DNA from: Trinickia fusca
GTDB lineage: Bacteria; Pseudomonadota; Gammaproteobacteria; Burkholderiales; Burkholderiaceae
NCBI RefSeq assembly: GCF_003628145.1
Contig: NZ_RBZV01000001.1
Location: 186,001 to 250,000 of the forward strand
Length of the DNA: 64,000 nucleotides
Direction: 5' to 3'
The notes beneath the pieces were generated by a model, which saw nothing but the letters and a program-made list of their open reading frames with translations, did no database searches and was not told the origin of the DNA. Positions 45,562 through 55,990 of the stretch are shown in pieces; position 1 is the stretch's first letter; each line of letters begins with the position of its first letter. Both the position numbers and the translations under genes were made by a program.

Positions 45562-46032
45562 ATGGATGCTGTCGATAGAAAGCTCGTCGAGCTGCTTCAG
45601 GAGGATGCGACGCTGCCGATCGCCGAGCTCGCGGCGCGGGTCAATCTCTCGCAAACGCCTTGCTGGAAGCGCCTGCAGCGCTTGAAGGAAGAAGGCGTGA
45701 TCCGCGCGCAGGTGGCGTTGTGCGATGCGCGCAAGCTTGGCGTCGGCACGACCGTGTTCGTGGCCGTGCGCACGAATCAGCACACCGAGGAGTGGGCGCG
45801 CCAGTTCGTGCAGGTCGTGCGCGACCTTCCCGAGATCGTCGAGGCTTACCGCATGAGCGGAGAAACCGACTATTTGCTGCGCATCGTCGTCTCGGACATC
45901 GACGACTACGATCGCGTCTACAAGCAGTTGATCCGCGCGCTGCCGCTGTTCGACGTGAGCTCGAGCTTCGCGATGGAGCAGATCAAGTATTCGACGGCGC
46001 TGCCCGTGCGCCCGCCACCCGCCGCGCGCTGA
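45562..46032 (+). CDS. Lrp/AsnC-family transcriptional regulator
   Basis: A 156-residue feast/famine regulator with an N-terminal helix-turn-helix (AELAARVNLSQTPCWKRLQR, 21-40) and a C-terminal RAM ligand domain (VGTTVFVAVRTNQH, SGETDYLLRIV). Family members respond to amino acids and often control an adjacent divergent gene, here the thiol-dioxygenase-like cupin; cysteine or a related thiol is a reasonable effector guess. Autoregulation is suggested by the repeats in its promoter. Confidence 0.87.
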   Translation: MDAVDRKLVELLQEDATLPIAELAARVNLSQTPCWKRLQRLKEEGVIRAQVALCDARKLGVGTTVFVAVRTNQHTEEWARQFVQVVRDLPEIVEAYRMSGETDYLLRIVVSDIDDYDRVYKQLIRALPLFDVSSSFAMEQIKYSTALPVRPPPAAR

Positions 46033-46134
46033 CGGTGAACGATGCGCGTAGAATGCCGGCTTTCATTGCCAATCCCGAACCGCGCATGAAGCGATGTCCT
46101 GCTTGCTGCGCGTTTCCAGCCTGCTCCTCAGACC

Positions 46135-46350
46135 ATGAACGACCCGCGTCACTCCTCGAACTCCGCCTCGCGCGTCGGCGCACTGATCGTCGTCGCCGTG
46201 CTGATCGTCATCGCGACACTCGTCTACAACGCCCTCAAGGGCAAGCGCGAATATGACCGCGAGCTCGCGGCGGAAGCGAGCTCGCCGGCTGTTGCCGCGA
46301 GCGGCACCGGCGCAGCTTCGGCGGCCCTGGCGGCCTCGGCGTCGCAGTAG
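46135..46350 (+). CDS. Small single-span membrane protein (hypothetical)
   Basis: A 71-residue protein with one hydrophobic helix (ALIVVAVLIVIATLVYNAL, about 16-34) flanked by basic residues, and an Ala/Ser-rich tail. GC skew and codon choice look like neighbouring genes. No function recognised. The start has only a weak ribosome-binding site, so translation is less certain than for larger genes. Confidence 0.55.
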   Translation: MNDPRHSSNSASRVGALIVVAVLIVIATLVYNALKGKREYDRELAAEASSPAVAASGTGAASAALAASASQ

Positions 46351-46381
46351 GGCGAACGGCTGGAGCGCGACGCCGTCGGCG

Positions 46382-48616
46382 TTACGGCGCGGGCAAACGG
46401 ATCACGCCGGCATCCTTGCGGATCAGGAAGGAGGCCGCCAGCATCTGCTTGCACTGATGCGCGAGCAGCTTGATCTCGCTGACGAACTCGGGGGGGCGCG
46501 CGCCTGATTGCTCGAGATCGACGACCATCGAATCGAGTTCGCGCGTCAACTGCTTGGTGGTTTCGGCCTGATTCTCCGGCGGCGGTTCGCCGGCCTGCGC
46601 GCGCGTCAGATTGTCGCTCACGGCCGACAGTGCACGCTGCAGCGCCTGCGCCCCGTCGGTCGCCTCCTGCACCGCCACGCTGTGCAGCAGCGGCGCGGCC
46701 GCGGTGATCTGTGCGGCCAGCACGTGGCTCTGCACGAGCATGTCGTTCAGCTCGGGCACGAACTTCTGGTGCGCCTTCGGCTCGATCATCATGCGGCGAA
46801 ACGCCTGCGCCAGGTTGGCGAAGGCCACATGCACGTTCTTGCGCGCGAGACGGTAGCGAAAGTCGCGATCGGGAGCCGTGCCGGTGGCGGGTGCGGCCGG
46901 CTTGTCGCTCCACCACCAGCTGGTTTCCAGGTATTGGCGCGTGGCCGCGAGCATGTCGTCGACGAGCTTGCCCATGAGCCGGTATTCCCAATAGGGGAAC
47001 AAATGGCTCGCGGCGATCGCGAGCGCACAGCCGATACCCGTGTCGATCGCGCGCTCGCCGACGATGCGCAGGCTGCCCGGCGCGAGCAGATGAAACAGCA
47101 GCAGCACGTACGACGACGTGAACACGACGCTGGCCCCGTAATTGAACAGCAGCAGGCTGTAGCTCATCACCATCGACGCGAACATGAAGGCGATGAGCAC
47201 CGCGGGCGATTTGACGAGCAGGATCAGCGCGATGCTGACCGTGCAGCCGATCGCGGTGCCGACGATCCGCTGCGTATTGCGCTGCTTGGTCAGCGAGTAG
47301 CCGGGCTTCATGATGATCAGCGTCGTCATCACGATCCAGTACGCGTTCGTGAGCGGCAGCACGCGCCCCACCAAAAAACCGACCGCCACGCCGATGGTGA
47401 CGCGCAGGGCGTGACGGAAGCTCGGCGAGGCCATCGTGAGGTTCGAGAAGATCTGTCGCAGCGGTACGCGACGGCCTGACAGGAAGCGCGACAATCGACG
47501 GTCGATGCGCATGGCCGTCTGCACGGTGTCACCGGGGTTCGCCACGGCCTTCTTCGTCTTCTCGATCAGGCGGATGCCGCTCCAGATACGCCTGAACGTC
47601 GCCGAGACGGCCGCATACGCCTCAGGGTTCGTCTCGGGCAGCGCGCGCTTGCGCATCAGCTCGATCTCGTACTCGATCGCGCGCATTTCGGCTTTCATGC
47701 TCATGCGCGAATCGGGCTTGCGGTTCTGCAGCACGGCAAGGCCGATCTCCTCGAGATCGAGCGCCGCTTTGCGAACGAGATCGCGGTAGAACAGCATCAC
47801 GTCGGCGTTGCCAAACGTGCTGCGTAACAGCGGATAGTCCGTGTGCGTGCCGACGAACAGCTCGTGTAGATCGACCGAATTGATGAACAGATTGAACAGC
47901 GCGACGCGACGCGGATCGAGCTTGCCGCGCTCGATTTTCGGCAAGTTGCGCAGCACGATCTCGCGCGCGGCATCCTGCAATTCGACGGCCGCGATCTGCT
48001 TGGCGACGAGGTTGCGGTAGCACTCGTCGAGATCGGCATCGATGTCGTAGAAGTCCGCGCGGGCGAGCAGATAGTCGGCGCACGCGAACACGCTCTCGGC
48101 CAGCGCCTGCTTCTCGATGCGATAGGCCTGCCATCGCAGTAGCAGCGTCGCCCAGTACGTGTACCAGAGCCCGCCCGCGAGAATCAGTGCCGCATTGGAG
48201 AGCGCGTGTGCCGGTGTGAAGTGCTCCTCGAGCGTGACGACCATCATGAACAGCGTCGCGAAGCCGATCTGCGGCCAGCGGTTGCCATAGACGACGGTCA
48301 GCGACAGCACGAACGTGAGCGCGACGACGGTGCTCCACAGCGCGAAGACGTTGAACGTCGCGAGGCCGGTGGCGAGCGCCGACAGAAAGCCGAGCACGCT
48401 GCATGCGAGCATCTCGTTGTGCTTGTACTTGAGCGGGCCAGGCATGTCGACGACGCAGGCGCCGAGCGCGCCGGTCGCGATCGTGAAGCCGAGGTCGGCG
48501 TCATGCAATACGAGCAGCGACAAGACAGCCGGCAGGGAGACGCCGAGCGCGATGCGCAGTCCACCGAAGAAATACTGGCTGTAGAGAAATTTTTTGAGTT
48601 CTATCGAATAGCGCAT
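46382..48616 (-). CDS. FUSC-family membrane protein (YccS/AaeB-like)
   Basis: A 744-residue inner-membrane protein with two blocks of about five or six membrane spans (roughly 20-170 and 385-520), each followed by a cytoplasmic domain, the layout of the fusaric-acid-resistance/AaeB group. NPGDTVQTAMRIDRRL precedes the second block. Substrates of relatives are aromatic acids or unknown. The ATG at 48616 fits the family N-terminus (MRYSIELKKFLYSQYFF); the frame runs on to 48751 without homology. Divergent from recC. Confidence 0.82.
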   Translation of the reverse strand: MRYSIELKKFLYSQYFFGGLRIALGVSLPAVLSLLVLHDADLGFTIATGALGACVVDMPGPLKYKHNEMLACSVLGFLSALATGLATFNVFALWSTVVALTFVLSLTVVYGNRWPQIGFATLFMMVVTLEEHFTPAHALSNAALILAGGLWYTYWATLLLRWQAYRIEKQALAESVFACADYLLARADFYDIDADLDECYRNLVAKQIAAVELQDAAREIVLRNLPKIERGKLDPRRVALFNLFINSVDLHELFVGTHTDYPLLRSTFGNADVMLFYRDLVRKAALDLEEIGLAVLQNRKPDSRMSMKAEMRAIEYEIELMRKRALPETNPEAYAAVSATFRRIWSGIRLIEKTKKAVANPGDTVQTAMRIDRRLSRFLSGRRVPLRQIFSNLTMASPSFRHALRVTIGVAVGFLVGRVLPLTNAYWIVMTTLIIMKPGYSLTKQRNTQRIVGTAIGCTVSIALILLVKSPAVLIAFMFASMVMSYSLLLFNYGASVVFTSSYVLLLFHLLAPGSLRIVGERAIDTGIGCALAIAASHLFPYWEYRLMGKLVDDMLAATRQYLETSWWWSDKPAAPATGTAPDRDFRYRLARKNVHVAFANLAQAFRRMMIEPKAHQKFVPELNDMLVQSHVLAAQITAAAPLLHSVAVQEATDGAQALQRALSAVSDNLTRAQAGEPPPENQAETTKQLTRELDSMVVDLEQSGARPPEFVSEIKLLAHQCKQMLAASFLIRKDAGVIRLPAP

Positions 48617-48824
48617 CGCTATGCAGGGCAGGCGGCAGGGGGCAAGGCAGCGCGGCGCGCGAACGGCTTGCGAACTGGCGATGAGTCTATCGTATTTAAG
48701 CGCATTCGCGTCACGCGGCGAGGGGTGGCCGAGTGGCCAGGCAGGCGGCACCGGAGGCGTTTGCTATGCTGACGTCTTTCGCCGCTCCGGCCTGAATCTC
48801 CGGCTTTGCCGGCCTCAAGGGCTC

Positions 48825-51800
48825 ATGCTCCAGCTTCTCTATTCGAACCGCTACGAAACGCTTGTCGACGCGCTCTGCGACGATCTCTCGGCCACGTCCT
48901 CGGACCCTTGGGCCAGCGAAGAGATCATCGTGCCGAGTGCCGCGGCAAGGCGCCATATCGAACTTCAGCTCGCCGCGCGCCGCGGCATCTGCGCGAACGT
49001 CAACTTCAGCTATCTGGCCCAGTGGTTGTGGGCGCAGATCGGGCGCGTGCTCGAGGTGCCCGCCCATTCGCCGCTTTCGCCCGATCGTCTCGCCTGGCGC
49101 TGCTATCGGCTGTTCGGCGAGCGGGACACGCGCGGCGAGGGCCGGCAAGACGGCGAGGGCGCTGGCGTGTCATGGCGCGATTCGCCGCGGCTCGCGGCCT
49201 ATCTCGACGCGGCCGATGCGCCGATGCGCTACGAACTCGCCCGGCGCGTGGCGGCAGTGTTCGATCATTACCTGACCTATCGTCCCGAATGGCTCGCGTA
49301 TTGGCAGGAGGGGCGCGCCGTGTTCAACGCGGCCGGCCCCGGCACGGCGAGCGAGGACGAACGCTGGCAGGCCGCGCTCTGGCGCGCCGTGCTCGGCGAG
49401 CTCGCCGGCGGCACGGATGCGCAAGCGCTTGCCGACGCCACGCCGCCCGCACACCGCTTCCTGCATGTCGTGCGCACGCTCGATCTGGACGCCGTCATGC
49501 GTGCGCGCTGGCCTGCCTCGGTCAGCGTGTTCTCGCTACCGACGATCGCGCCGCTGCATATTGCGCTGTTGCGCGAGCTGTCGCGCTGGATCGACGTGCG
49601 GCTCTATGTGATGAACCCGTGCCGGCAGTTCTGGTTCGACATCGTCAGCGAGGGCAATGCCTTGGCGCTCGATGCGGCGGACCAGCTCGACTTTCACGAA
49701 GTCGGCCATCCGCTGCTTGCCGAGTGGGGGAGGCAGACGCAGGCACAACTGCATCTGCTGCACGAGCTCACCGAAGGGGCGGCCTCGGGCGAAGCGACGC
49801 GTTTTGCCGAGAACGACGGGCAGACCTGGCTTGCAAAACTGCACAACGCGATCCTCGATCTCGAACCCGAGCTGGCGTGTGCGCCCGAGCTTGCGGCGAG
49901 CGACGTGCGCGGCATCGAAGTGCACGTCTGTCACAGCCTGTCGCGTCAGCTCGAAGTGCTGCACGACCGGTTGCTGGCCTGGTTCGACGAGCGCCGCGCG
50001 GCGGGCACCGGCGAGGGGGAGGGCGTGGCGCAGTTGCGGCCGTCCGACGTGCTCGTCGTGTGCCCGGATCTCGCCGCTTGCGCGCCGCTCATCGACGCCG
50101 TGTTCGGCACGGCGCAAGCCGAAGAAGGGCGACGTATTCCCTATCGCATCACGGGCTTGCCGCCGTCTCAGACCAACCCGGTGGCGCGTGTGCTGCTCGA
50201 CTGGCTCGCATTGACCGAGCGCAGCGTGGCGGCGCCCGAGCTCGTCGAATGGTTGCGCGTCGATGCGATTGCGGCGCGCTACGGCATCGATGCCGCTGCG
50301 CTCGATACGATCCAGTCCTGGCTCGCGGCAGCCGGCGCGCGGCGCGGCCTCGCGCCCGAGCCGAGTCCGGATGCGGCGATTCCAGCGGCTCGCCATACGT
50401 TCGCCGATGCTTTGAGGCGCCTCTTTCTCGGCTATGCGATGCCCGACGACGGCGAGCCCGTCGATGCGTGGCTACCGGTGGGCGGCGCGGTCGGTGCCGA
50501 AAGCGAACTGCTGGGCCGCGTCGCGCGCTTCGTCGACGATCTCGAGTCGTTCGTGCATCGCGCACGGCAGGCGCTCACGTGCGATGCGTGGGGCGTGCTG
50601 CTGTCCGATGCGCTCGCGCGCTTTTTTGACGCCGGCGTGACCCATGCCGATACGTTGGCCGGCGTGCGCGATGCGCTCGATGCCTCGCTCGAAGCCATGC
50701 GTGACGGCGCACACGAGGCCGAGGTGCCCGCGGCCGTGATGCGCGCGGCGCTCACGGTCGCGCTCGACGACGCCACGCACGGCGGCGTGCCGTGGGGTGG
50801 CGTGACGTTTTCGTCGTTGTCGAGCCTGCGCGGTCTGCCGTACCGCGTCATCTGTCTGATCGGCATGGACGATGGTGTGCTGCCGTCGCTAGCGCGAGCC
50901 GACGAGTTCGATCTGATGGCGCAGCGCCCTATGTTCGGCGATCGCCAGCGGCGCGCCGACGAGCGCAACCTGTTTCTCGATCTACTGCTTGCCGCGCGCG
51001 ATCGCTTCTTCATTTCGTATACGGGACGCAGTATTCGCGACAATGCGCCGCTGCCGCCCGCGGCGCTCGTCGACGAACTGCTCGATCACCTCGCGCGTGC
51101 CGCGGCCGGGCCAGATGCGGCGCAGGCTGAAGTCGACGCCATGCGGCGCGCCTTCATCGTCGAGCATCCGCTACAGCCGTTTTCGGCTGCGTACTTCGAC
51201 CCGGCTAGCGGCCTGTTCACTTATGACAGCGAGCGCGCGCAATGGGCAGAACGGCTCACGTCCGATGCGCCGTCCGTCGTCGCGCCGTTCTTCGCCGAGC
51301 CGCTGCCGCCCGAGCCCGAGGAGCCTGTCGCGTTCGCCGACTTCGTGCGCTTCTGGCAGCATCCCGCGCGTGCGCTGTTGCGCGAGCGGCTCGGCATCGT
51401 GCTCGAAGCGGCGCAGGGCGAGCTCAGCGACATCGAGCCGTTCGACCTCGACTACGCGGGGCGCGATGCGCTCGCCGACCGCTTGCTGCCGCGCCTCGTC
51501 GAGTCCGACGATACGTCGGTGCTCGCCCGTGCGGCGCGCATTGCCGACGCGAGCCCCGAACTGCCTGGCGGTGCGACTGGCGATGTGCTCAAGCGCCGCG
51601 AGCTGGCGGCGCTCACGCGGCTCGCGCGCGACGTGCGCAGCGAGCTGTCGACCGGCGTGACACGTTTGCCGTTCGTGCTCGAGGTAGTGCCGCGCTGGCC
51701 CGAGACGGACGGCGTCGCGCTGTTCGGCCGGCACGATACGCTGTTGCGCCGCTCGCTCGCGGAGCATGGGCCGTTGTCGTTGCACGGCACGCTCAATCGC

Positions 51801-52244
51801 GTCACCCAGGCCGGACAGGTGCTGTTCCGTTACGCGAACCCGGGCGCACGCGATTACCTGAGCGCCTGGCTCCAGCATCTTGCCTACTGTGCGGCCGATC
51901 CCGAGGGGCCATGCCGTACGGTGTGGCACGGGGGCGGCCAGCGTTTCGAATTCGCCCCTGTCGCTTCGCCGCTCGAATTGCTCGAGCCGCTGGCCGCCCT
52001 GTTCGTCGCGGGGCGCCGCCTGCCGTTGCCCTTTTTCCCCCGCACCGCGTGGGCGAAGGCCAACGGCAGCGATGCCGAAGCGCTCGGCGTCTGGATCAAC
52101 GACCGCGTGCGCGGCGAGTCCGACGACGCCGCGCTCTCGATCGCCTGGCGCGGCATGAGCCTGACGCTCGACGAAACCTATGCCGCACTCGCGCGCGTGG
52201 TCTTCGAACCGCTGCTGCAGCATCTGAACGGAGGTGACGCATGA
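48825..52244 (+). CDS. recC: Exodeoxyribonuclease V gamma subunit RecC
   Basis: A 1139-residue RecC. The start MLQLLYSNRYETLVDAL and PSAAARRHIELQLA block are typical, as are the RPSDVLVVCPDLA and GVTFSSLSSLRGLPYRVICL segments of its inactive helicase-like domains. RecC recognises Chi and holds RecB and RecD together for double-strand break repair. The ATG at 48825 is preferred; the frame to 48621 is open but non-homologous. Its stop overlaps the recB ATG. Confidence 0.92.
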   Translation: MLQLLYSNRYETLVDALCDDLSATSSDPWASEEIIVPSAAARRHIELQLAARRGICANVNFSYLAQWLWAQIGRVLEVPAHSPLSPDRLAWRCYRLFGERDTRGEGRQDGEGAGVSWRDSPRLAAYLDAADAPMRYELARRVAAVFDHYLTYRPEWLAYWQEGRAVFNAAGPGTASEDERWQAALWRAVLGELAGGTDAQALADATPPAHRFLHVVRTLDLDAVMRARWPASVSVFSLPTIAPLHIALLRELSRWIDVRLYVMNPCRQFWFDIVSEGNALALDAADQLDFHEVGHPLLAEWGRQTQAQLHLLHELTEGAASGEATRFAENDGQTWLAKLHNAILDLEPELACAPELAASDVRGIEVHVCHSLSRQLEVLHDRLLAWFDERRAAGTGEGEGVAQLRPSDVLVVCPDLAACAPLIDAVFGTAQAEEGRRIPYRITGLPPSQTNPVARVLLDWLALTERSVAAPELVEWLRVDAIAARYGIDAAALDTIQSWLAAAGARRGLAPEPSPDAAIPAARHTFADALRRLFLGYAMPDDGEPVDAWLPVGGAVGAESELLGRVARFVDDLESFVHRARQALTCDAWGVLLSDALARFFDAGVTHADTLAGVRDALDASLEAMRDGAHEAEVPAAVMRAALTVALDDATHGGVPWGGVTFSSLSSLRGLPYRVICLIGMDDGVLPSLARADEFDLMAQRPMFGDRQRRADERNLFLDLLLAARDRFFISYTGRSIRDNAPLPPAALVDELLDHLARAAAGPDAAQAEVDAMRRAFIVEHPLQPFSAAYFDPASGLFTYDSERAQWAERLTSDAPSVVAPFFAEPLPPEPEEPVAFADFVRFWQHPARALLRERLGIVLEAAQGELSDIEPFDLDYAGRDALADRLLPRLVESDDTSVLARAARIADASPELPGGATGDVLKRRELAALTRLARDVRSELSTGVTRLPFVLEVVPRWPETDGVALFGRHDTLLRRSLAEHGPLSLHGTLNRVTQAGQVLFRYANPGARDYLSAWLQHLAYCAADPEGPCRTVWHGGGQRFEFAPVASPLELLEPLAALFVAGRRLPLPFFPRTAWAKANGSDAEALGVWINDRVRGESDDAALSIAWRGMSLTLDETYAALARVVFEPLLQHLNGGDA

Positions 52245-55200
52245 ACGCGCTTGTCGACCCGCGCGCCCAAGCGCTGCCGCCCGCGCCACTGGAGCTCGAC
52301 GTATTCACGTGCGCGCTCGACGGCGTCAATCAGATCGAGGCGTCGGCCGGTACGGGCAAGACGTGGAACATCTGCGCACTCTATGTGCGCCTGCTGCTCG
52401 AAAAGAATCTGAACGCCGATCAGATCCTCGTCGTCACGTTTACGAAAGCGGCCACGGCCGAGCTGCACGAGCGGATTCGCGGACGGTTGGCCGAACTCGC
52501 ACGTGCGATCGAAACCGGCGACGACGGTGGCGACCCATTCGTGGCACGCCTGTTCGAGACGACGCTGGCCACGACGGACGGGCTCGATCTCGAGCTGGCG
52601 GCCAAGCGTGTGCGGCGCGCGCTGTCGACGTTCGATCAGGCTGCGATTCACACGATTCACGCATTCTGTCAGCGGGCCTTGCAGGAGGCGCCGTTCGCGG
52701 CTGCGATGCCGTTCGCGTTCGAGATGCAGGCCGACGATGCGCCGCTGCGCTACGAGCTGGCGGCCGATTTCTGGCGTGAGCGCGTGGAGCCCGTGGCGGC
52801 CGCGCATCCGGCGTTCGCGGCATGGCTCGTCGCCTGCGGAGCAGGACCGCTGGCACTCGATGCGCAGCTTGCGCGCCGCTTGAAGAAACCGCTTGCCGAG
52901 CTACGCTGGGGGGCGGGGGACGTCACGCCCGAGATCGAAGCAGACCTCGACGACGCCGCCGCGCAAGCGCGCTTCGACGAGGCGCGCCTGCTATGGCAGG
53001 CCGAGCACGAATCGATCGCACAGCTGATCGACGGCGCACAGGCCGCACTCAAGCAGACCACGCACAAGCCCGACGCGATACGCGCGGCGCTCGACGCATG
53101 GCATCGTTACTTCGACGAAAGCGATTGGCACGCGCCGCCGGAGCGTGCTGCGCTGAAGCTGACGGCCACGGCGCTGGCCAAGGCGACGAAGGCCAAATGC
53201 GCGACGCCCGAGCATCCGTTCTTCGTGCTGGCTGACACGTTGGCCGCGGCCGCCGAGAGCGCAGAGGCCGCGCATCGCGCGCGTTGGCTCGCGCTGCTGG
53301 CGACATGGCTGGCCGAGGCGCCGACTGCGCTGGCGGACATGAAGCGCGCGCGCCGCGTCGCGTCGTTCGACGATCTGCTCGCCAACTTGCACGGCGCGCT
53401 GATCGAGCATCCATGGCTGGCCGATGCATTGCGCGCGCGCTATCCGGCAGCGCTCATCGACGAGTTTCAAGACACGGATCCCCTGCAGTTCGCGATCTTC
53501 CGGACGATCTTCGCGCAGCCCGGCAGCGATTGCGCGCCGCTCTTTCTCGTGGGCGATCCGAAGCAGGCGATCTACAGCTTCCGCGCGGCCGACCTGCACA
53601 CCTATCTGAGCGCGCGCCATGCGGCCAGTGCGCGCTATACGCTTGCCGTGAACCAGCGCTCGACGGCGCCGCTCGTGACGGCCTGTAACCGCATCTTCAG
53701 TGCGAACTCGCGTGCGTTCGTGCTCGAGGGCCTCGACTATCAGCCCGTGCGGGCGGGGGCGCGGGTGCGTGCCGGGTTCGTCGATGAAGGTCTTGATGCC
53801 GGCAGCGGCGACCTGCGCGTGTGGCTGCTGCCCTCTGGCGAGGCGGCGCTCGGCAAGCGCGAGGCGCAACGCCAGGCTGCCGAAGCCTGCGCAGCCGAGA
53901 TCGCGCGGCTGTTGCGCGGTGCGCGTGAACACGCGGTGCGTGTCGGCGATGTGCCGCTGGCGCCGGCCGACATCGCAGTGCTCGTGCGCACGCACAAGCA
54001 AGGTAGCTTGATGAAGCGCGTGCTCGCGGCCTGGGGCGTGGGCAGCGTGGAGCTCGCACAGGCTTCGGTTTTTGCGACGCGCGATGCCGAACAGCTCGAA
54101 CGCGTGCTGGCAGCTATCGATACGCCGGGCGACTTGCGCCGGCTGCGTGCTGCGCTCGCTTCCGACTGGTTCGGGCTCGATGCCGCCGCGCTTTGGCAAC
54201 TCGAGCAATTGTCGGGGGCGGCCGCGCTCGCGCATGCCGATGACGCTACCGCATGGGTCGAGCGCTTTTCGCGCTATCGCATGCTATGGCACGAGCGTGG
54301 CTTCGCGGCGATGTGGCGTACGCTGATGCGCGAACTTGCTATCGGCATGCGCCTCATTGCCGGCGTCGACGGCGAGCGCCGCGTGACCGACGTCAATCAT
54401 CTGGCCGAGCTCGTTGCCGCGCGTTCGGTGCAGTACCCGGGTATCGCGCCGACGTTGCGCTGGCTCTCGGCGCAGCGTGCGCAAGGCGGTGGCGAAGAAG
54501 CGCAGTTGCGGCTCGAATCGGACCGCGATCTCGTGCAGATCGTGACGGTGCACAAATCGAAAGGGCTCGAGTATGCGGTCGTGTTCTGCCCGTTCCTCAA
54601 CGACGGCGCGCGTCTCGCCGGGTCGGGGTCCGCGTTGCCCGATGCGAGCGAGTATCACGACGAGACGGAGGCGGGCAATGTGGCCGTGCTGCATTACGGT
54701 TGTGAGGGTGACGAAGCCGCACGCGCCGAACGCGAGGCGGCACGTGAAGATGCGGCGGAGCGTGCGCGTCTCGTCTACGTGGCGCTGACGCGCGCCGTCT
54801 ATCGCTGCTATGTCGTCGCGGGGGCCTACCTGAGCTCGCGCTCGACGAAGGAGTCGCGGCGCAGCGTGCTGAACTGGCTCGTCGTGCCCGACGGCCGCGA
54901 CTTCGACGCGTGGAGTGTCGAACCGCCCGACGATGAGTTCATCGACACGGGCTGGCACGCGCTTGCCGGCGGGCCGATCACGCTCGCACCGCTGCCTGTG
55001 CCGCGCGAGCGTACGCCGCTCGCGCGCGCGAGTGTCGAAGGGCGGCGTCTGGCGGCGCGCGAAATGCGTCGCGTGCTGGCCGAGACGTGGCGGATCGCCA
55101 GTTTCAGTGCGCTCGCCTCGGCGGCCGGGCGGCACGGCAGCCATACGCCAGAGGACGAGCCGCGCCCGGATCACGACGCGCTTGCCGCGTTACCGCTCGA

Positions 55201-55990
55201 CGACGAGACGGCCGCCTACGCGTTGGCCGGACCGGCGACCACACCGGACGCGGACGACATCCTGGGATTCCCGCGCGGCGCCGCGGCGGGCGAGTGCTTG
55301 CATCGGTTGTTCGAAATCGTCGACTTCGCGGAGCCCGAACGCTGGCCGCAGGCGATCGAGCGCGCGCTGGTCGAGCGCCCTGTGCCCGCCGACGCCGACA
55401 CGGCACGGCGAATGCCCGCGATGATGGCGCGTCTGCTCACCGATGTGGTGGCGACCGAACTTGCACCAGGGCTCGCGCTCGGCGCGCTCGATCCCGAGCG
55501 CAAGCTGGTCGAATGGCCGTTCCTGTTCGTCTCGCCGTCGCTCGACCTGACGGCGTTGCGGCGGCTGCTGACCGCGCACGGCTATCCCGACGTCGCGCTC
55601 GAGCCGAGCTTGCTCACCGGGTTCGTCAAGGGTTTCATCGACATGCTCGTCGAGCACGAGGGACGCTACTGGATCATCGACTGGAAGTCGAACCATCTGG
55701 GCATGCGTGCGGTCGATTACGGCACAGCCTCGCTCGAGGCAGCGATGGCGCAGCATGCCTACCACTTGCAAGCGCTGCTCTATACCGTCGCGCTGCATCG
55801 TTACCTGAGCGCACGCAAGCCGCACTACGACTACGACGCGCATATCGGCGGCTATGCCTACGTGTTCCTGCGCGGTGTCCGTCCGGGCTGGCGCGAGGGC
55901 GACAAACCGGCCGGCGTGTATTTGCATCGTCCGCAGCGCTCGCTCGTCGAAGCGCTCGACGCTCTGATGAGCCAAGGAGCGCGGCAATGA
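52241..55990 (+). CDS. recB: Exodeoxyribonuclease V beta subunit RecB
   Basis: A 1249-residue helicase-nuclease. The SF1 Walker A is ASAGTGKTWNI (K40); VVTFTKAATAEL and LIDEFQDTDPLQ mark motifs Ia and II; VTVHKSKGLEY is motif V. The C-terminal nuclease keeps GFIDMLVEHEG and IIDWKSNHLG with the catalytic aspartates and lysine. It unwinds and degrades DNA ends until Chi and loads RecA. Overlaps recC by ATGA and the following 28-codon ORF in the same way. Confidence 0.94.
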   Translation: MNALVDPRAQALPPAPLELDVFTCALDGVNQIEASAGTGKTWNICALYVRLLLEKNLNADQILVVTFTKAATAELHERIRGRLAELARAIETGDDGGDPFVARLFETTLATTDGLDLELAAKRVRRALSTFDQAAIHTIHAFCQRALQEAPFAAAMPFAFEMQADDAPLRYELAADFWRERVEPVAAAHPAFAAWLVACGAGPLALDAQLARRLKKPLAELRWGAGDVTPEIEADLDDAAAQARFDEARLLWQAEHESIAQLIDGAQAALKQTTHKPDAIRAALDAWHRYFDESDWHAPPERAALKLTATALAKATKAKCATPEHPFFVLADTLAAAAESAEAAHRARWLALLATWLAEAPTALADMKRARRVASFDDLLANLHGALIEHPWLADALRARYPAALIDEFQDTDPLQFAIFRTIFAQPGSDCAPLFLVGDPKQAIYSFRAADLHTYLSARHAASARYTLAVNQRSTAPLVTACNRIFSANSRAFVLEGLDYQPVRAGARVRAGFVDEGLDAGSGDLRVWLLPSGEAALGKREAQRQAAEACAAEIARLLRGAREHAVRVGDVPLAPADIAVLVRTHKQGSLMKRVLAAWGVGSVELAQASVFATRDAEQLERVLAAIDTPGDLRRLRAALASDWFGLDAAALWQLEQLSGAAALAHADDATAWVERFSRYRMLWHERGFAAMWRTLMRELAIGMRLIAGVDGERRVTDVNHLAELVAARSVQYPGIAPTLRWLSAQRAQGGGEEAQLRLESDRDLVQIVTVHKSKGLEYAVVFCPFLNDGARLAGSGSALPDASEYHDETEAGNVAVLHYGCEGDEAARAEREAAREDAAERARLVYVALTRAVYRCYVVAGAYLSSRSTKESRRSVLNWLVVPDGRDFDAWSVEPPDDEFIDTGWHALAGGPITLAPLPVPRERTPLARASVEGRRLAAREMRRVLAETWRIASFSALASAAGRHGSHTPEDEPRPDHDALAALPLDDETAAYALAGPATTPDADDILGFPRGAAAGECLHRLFEIVDFAEPERWPQAIERALVERPVPADADTARRMPAMMARLLTDVVATELAPGLALGALDPERKLVEWPFLFVSPSLDLTALRRLLTAHGYPDVALEPSLLTGFVKGFIDMLVEHEGRYWIIDWKSNHLGMRAVDYGTASLEAAMAQHAYHLQALLYTVALHRYLSARKPHYDYDAHIGGYAYVFLRGVRPGWREGDKPAGVYLHRPQRSLVEALDALMSQGARQ

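Noticed and set aside
48718..48760. tRNA-Ser-like start (GGTGGCCGAGTGG) before recC
   Set aside because: Only the D-arm-like stretch fits. There is no anticodon arm, no TTCGAAT-type T arm and no acceptor pairing in the following 80 bases.
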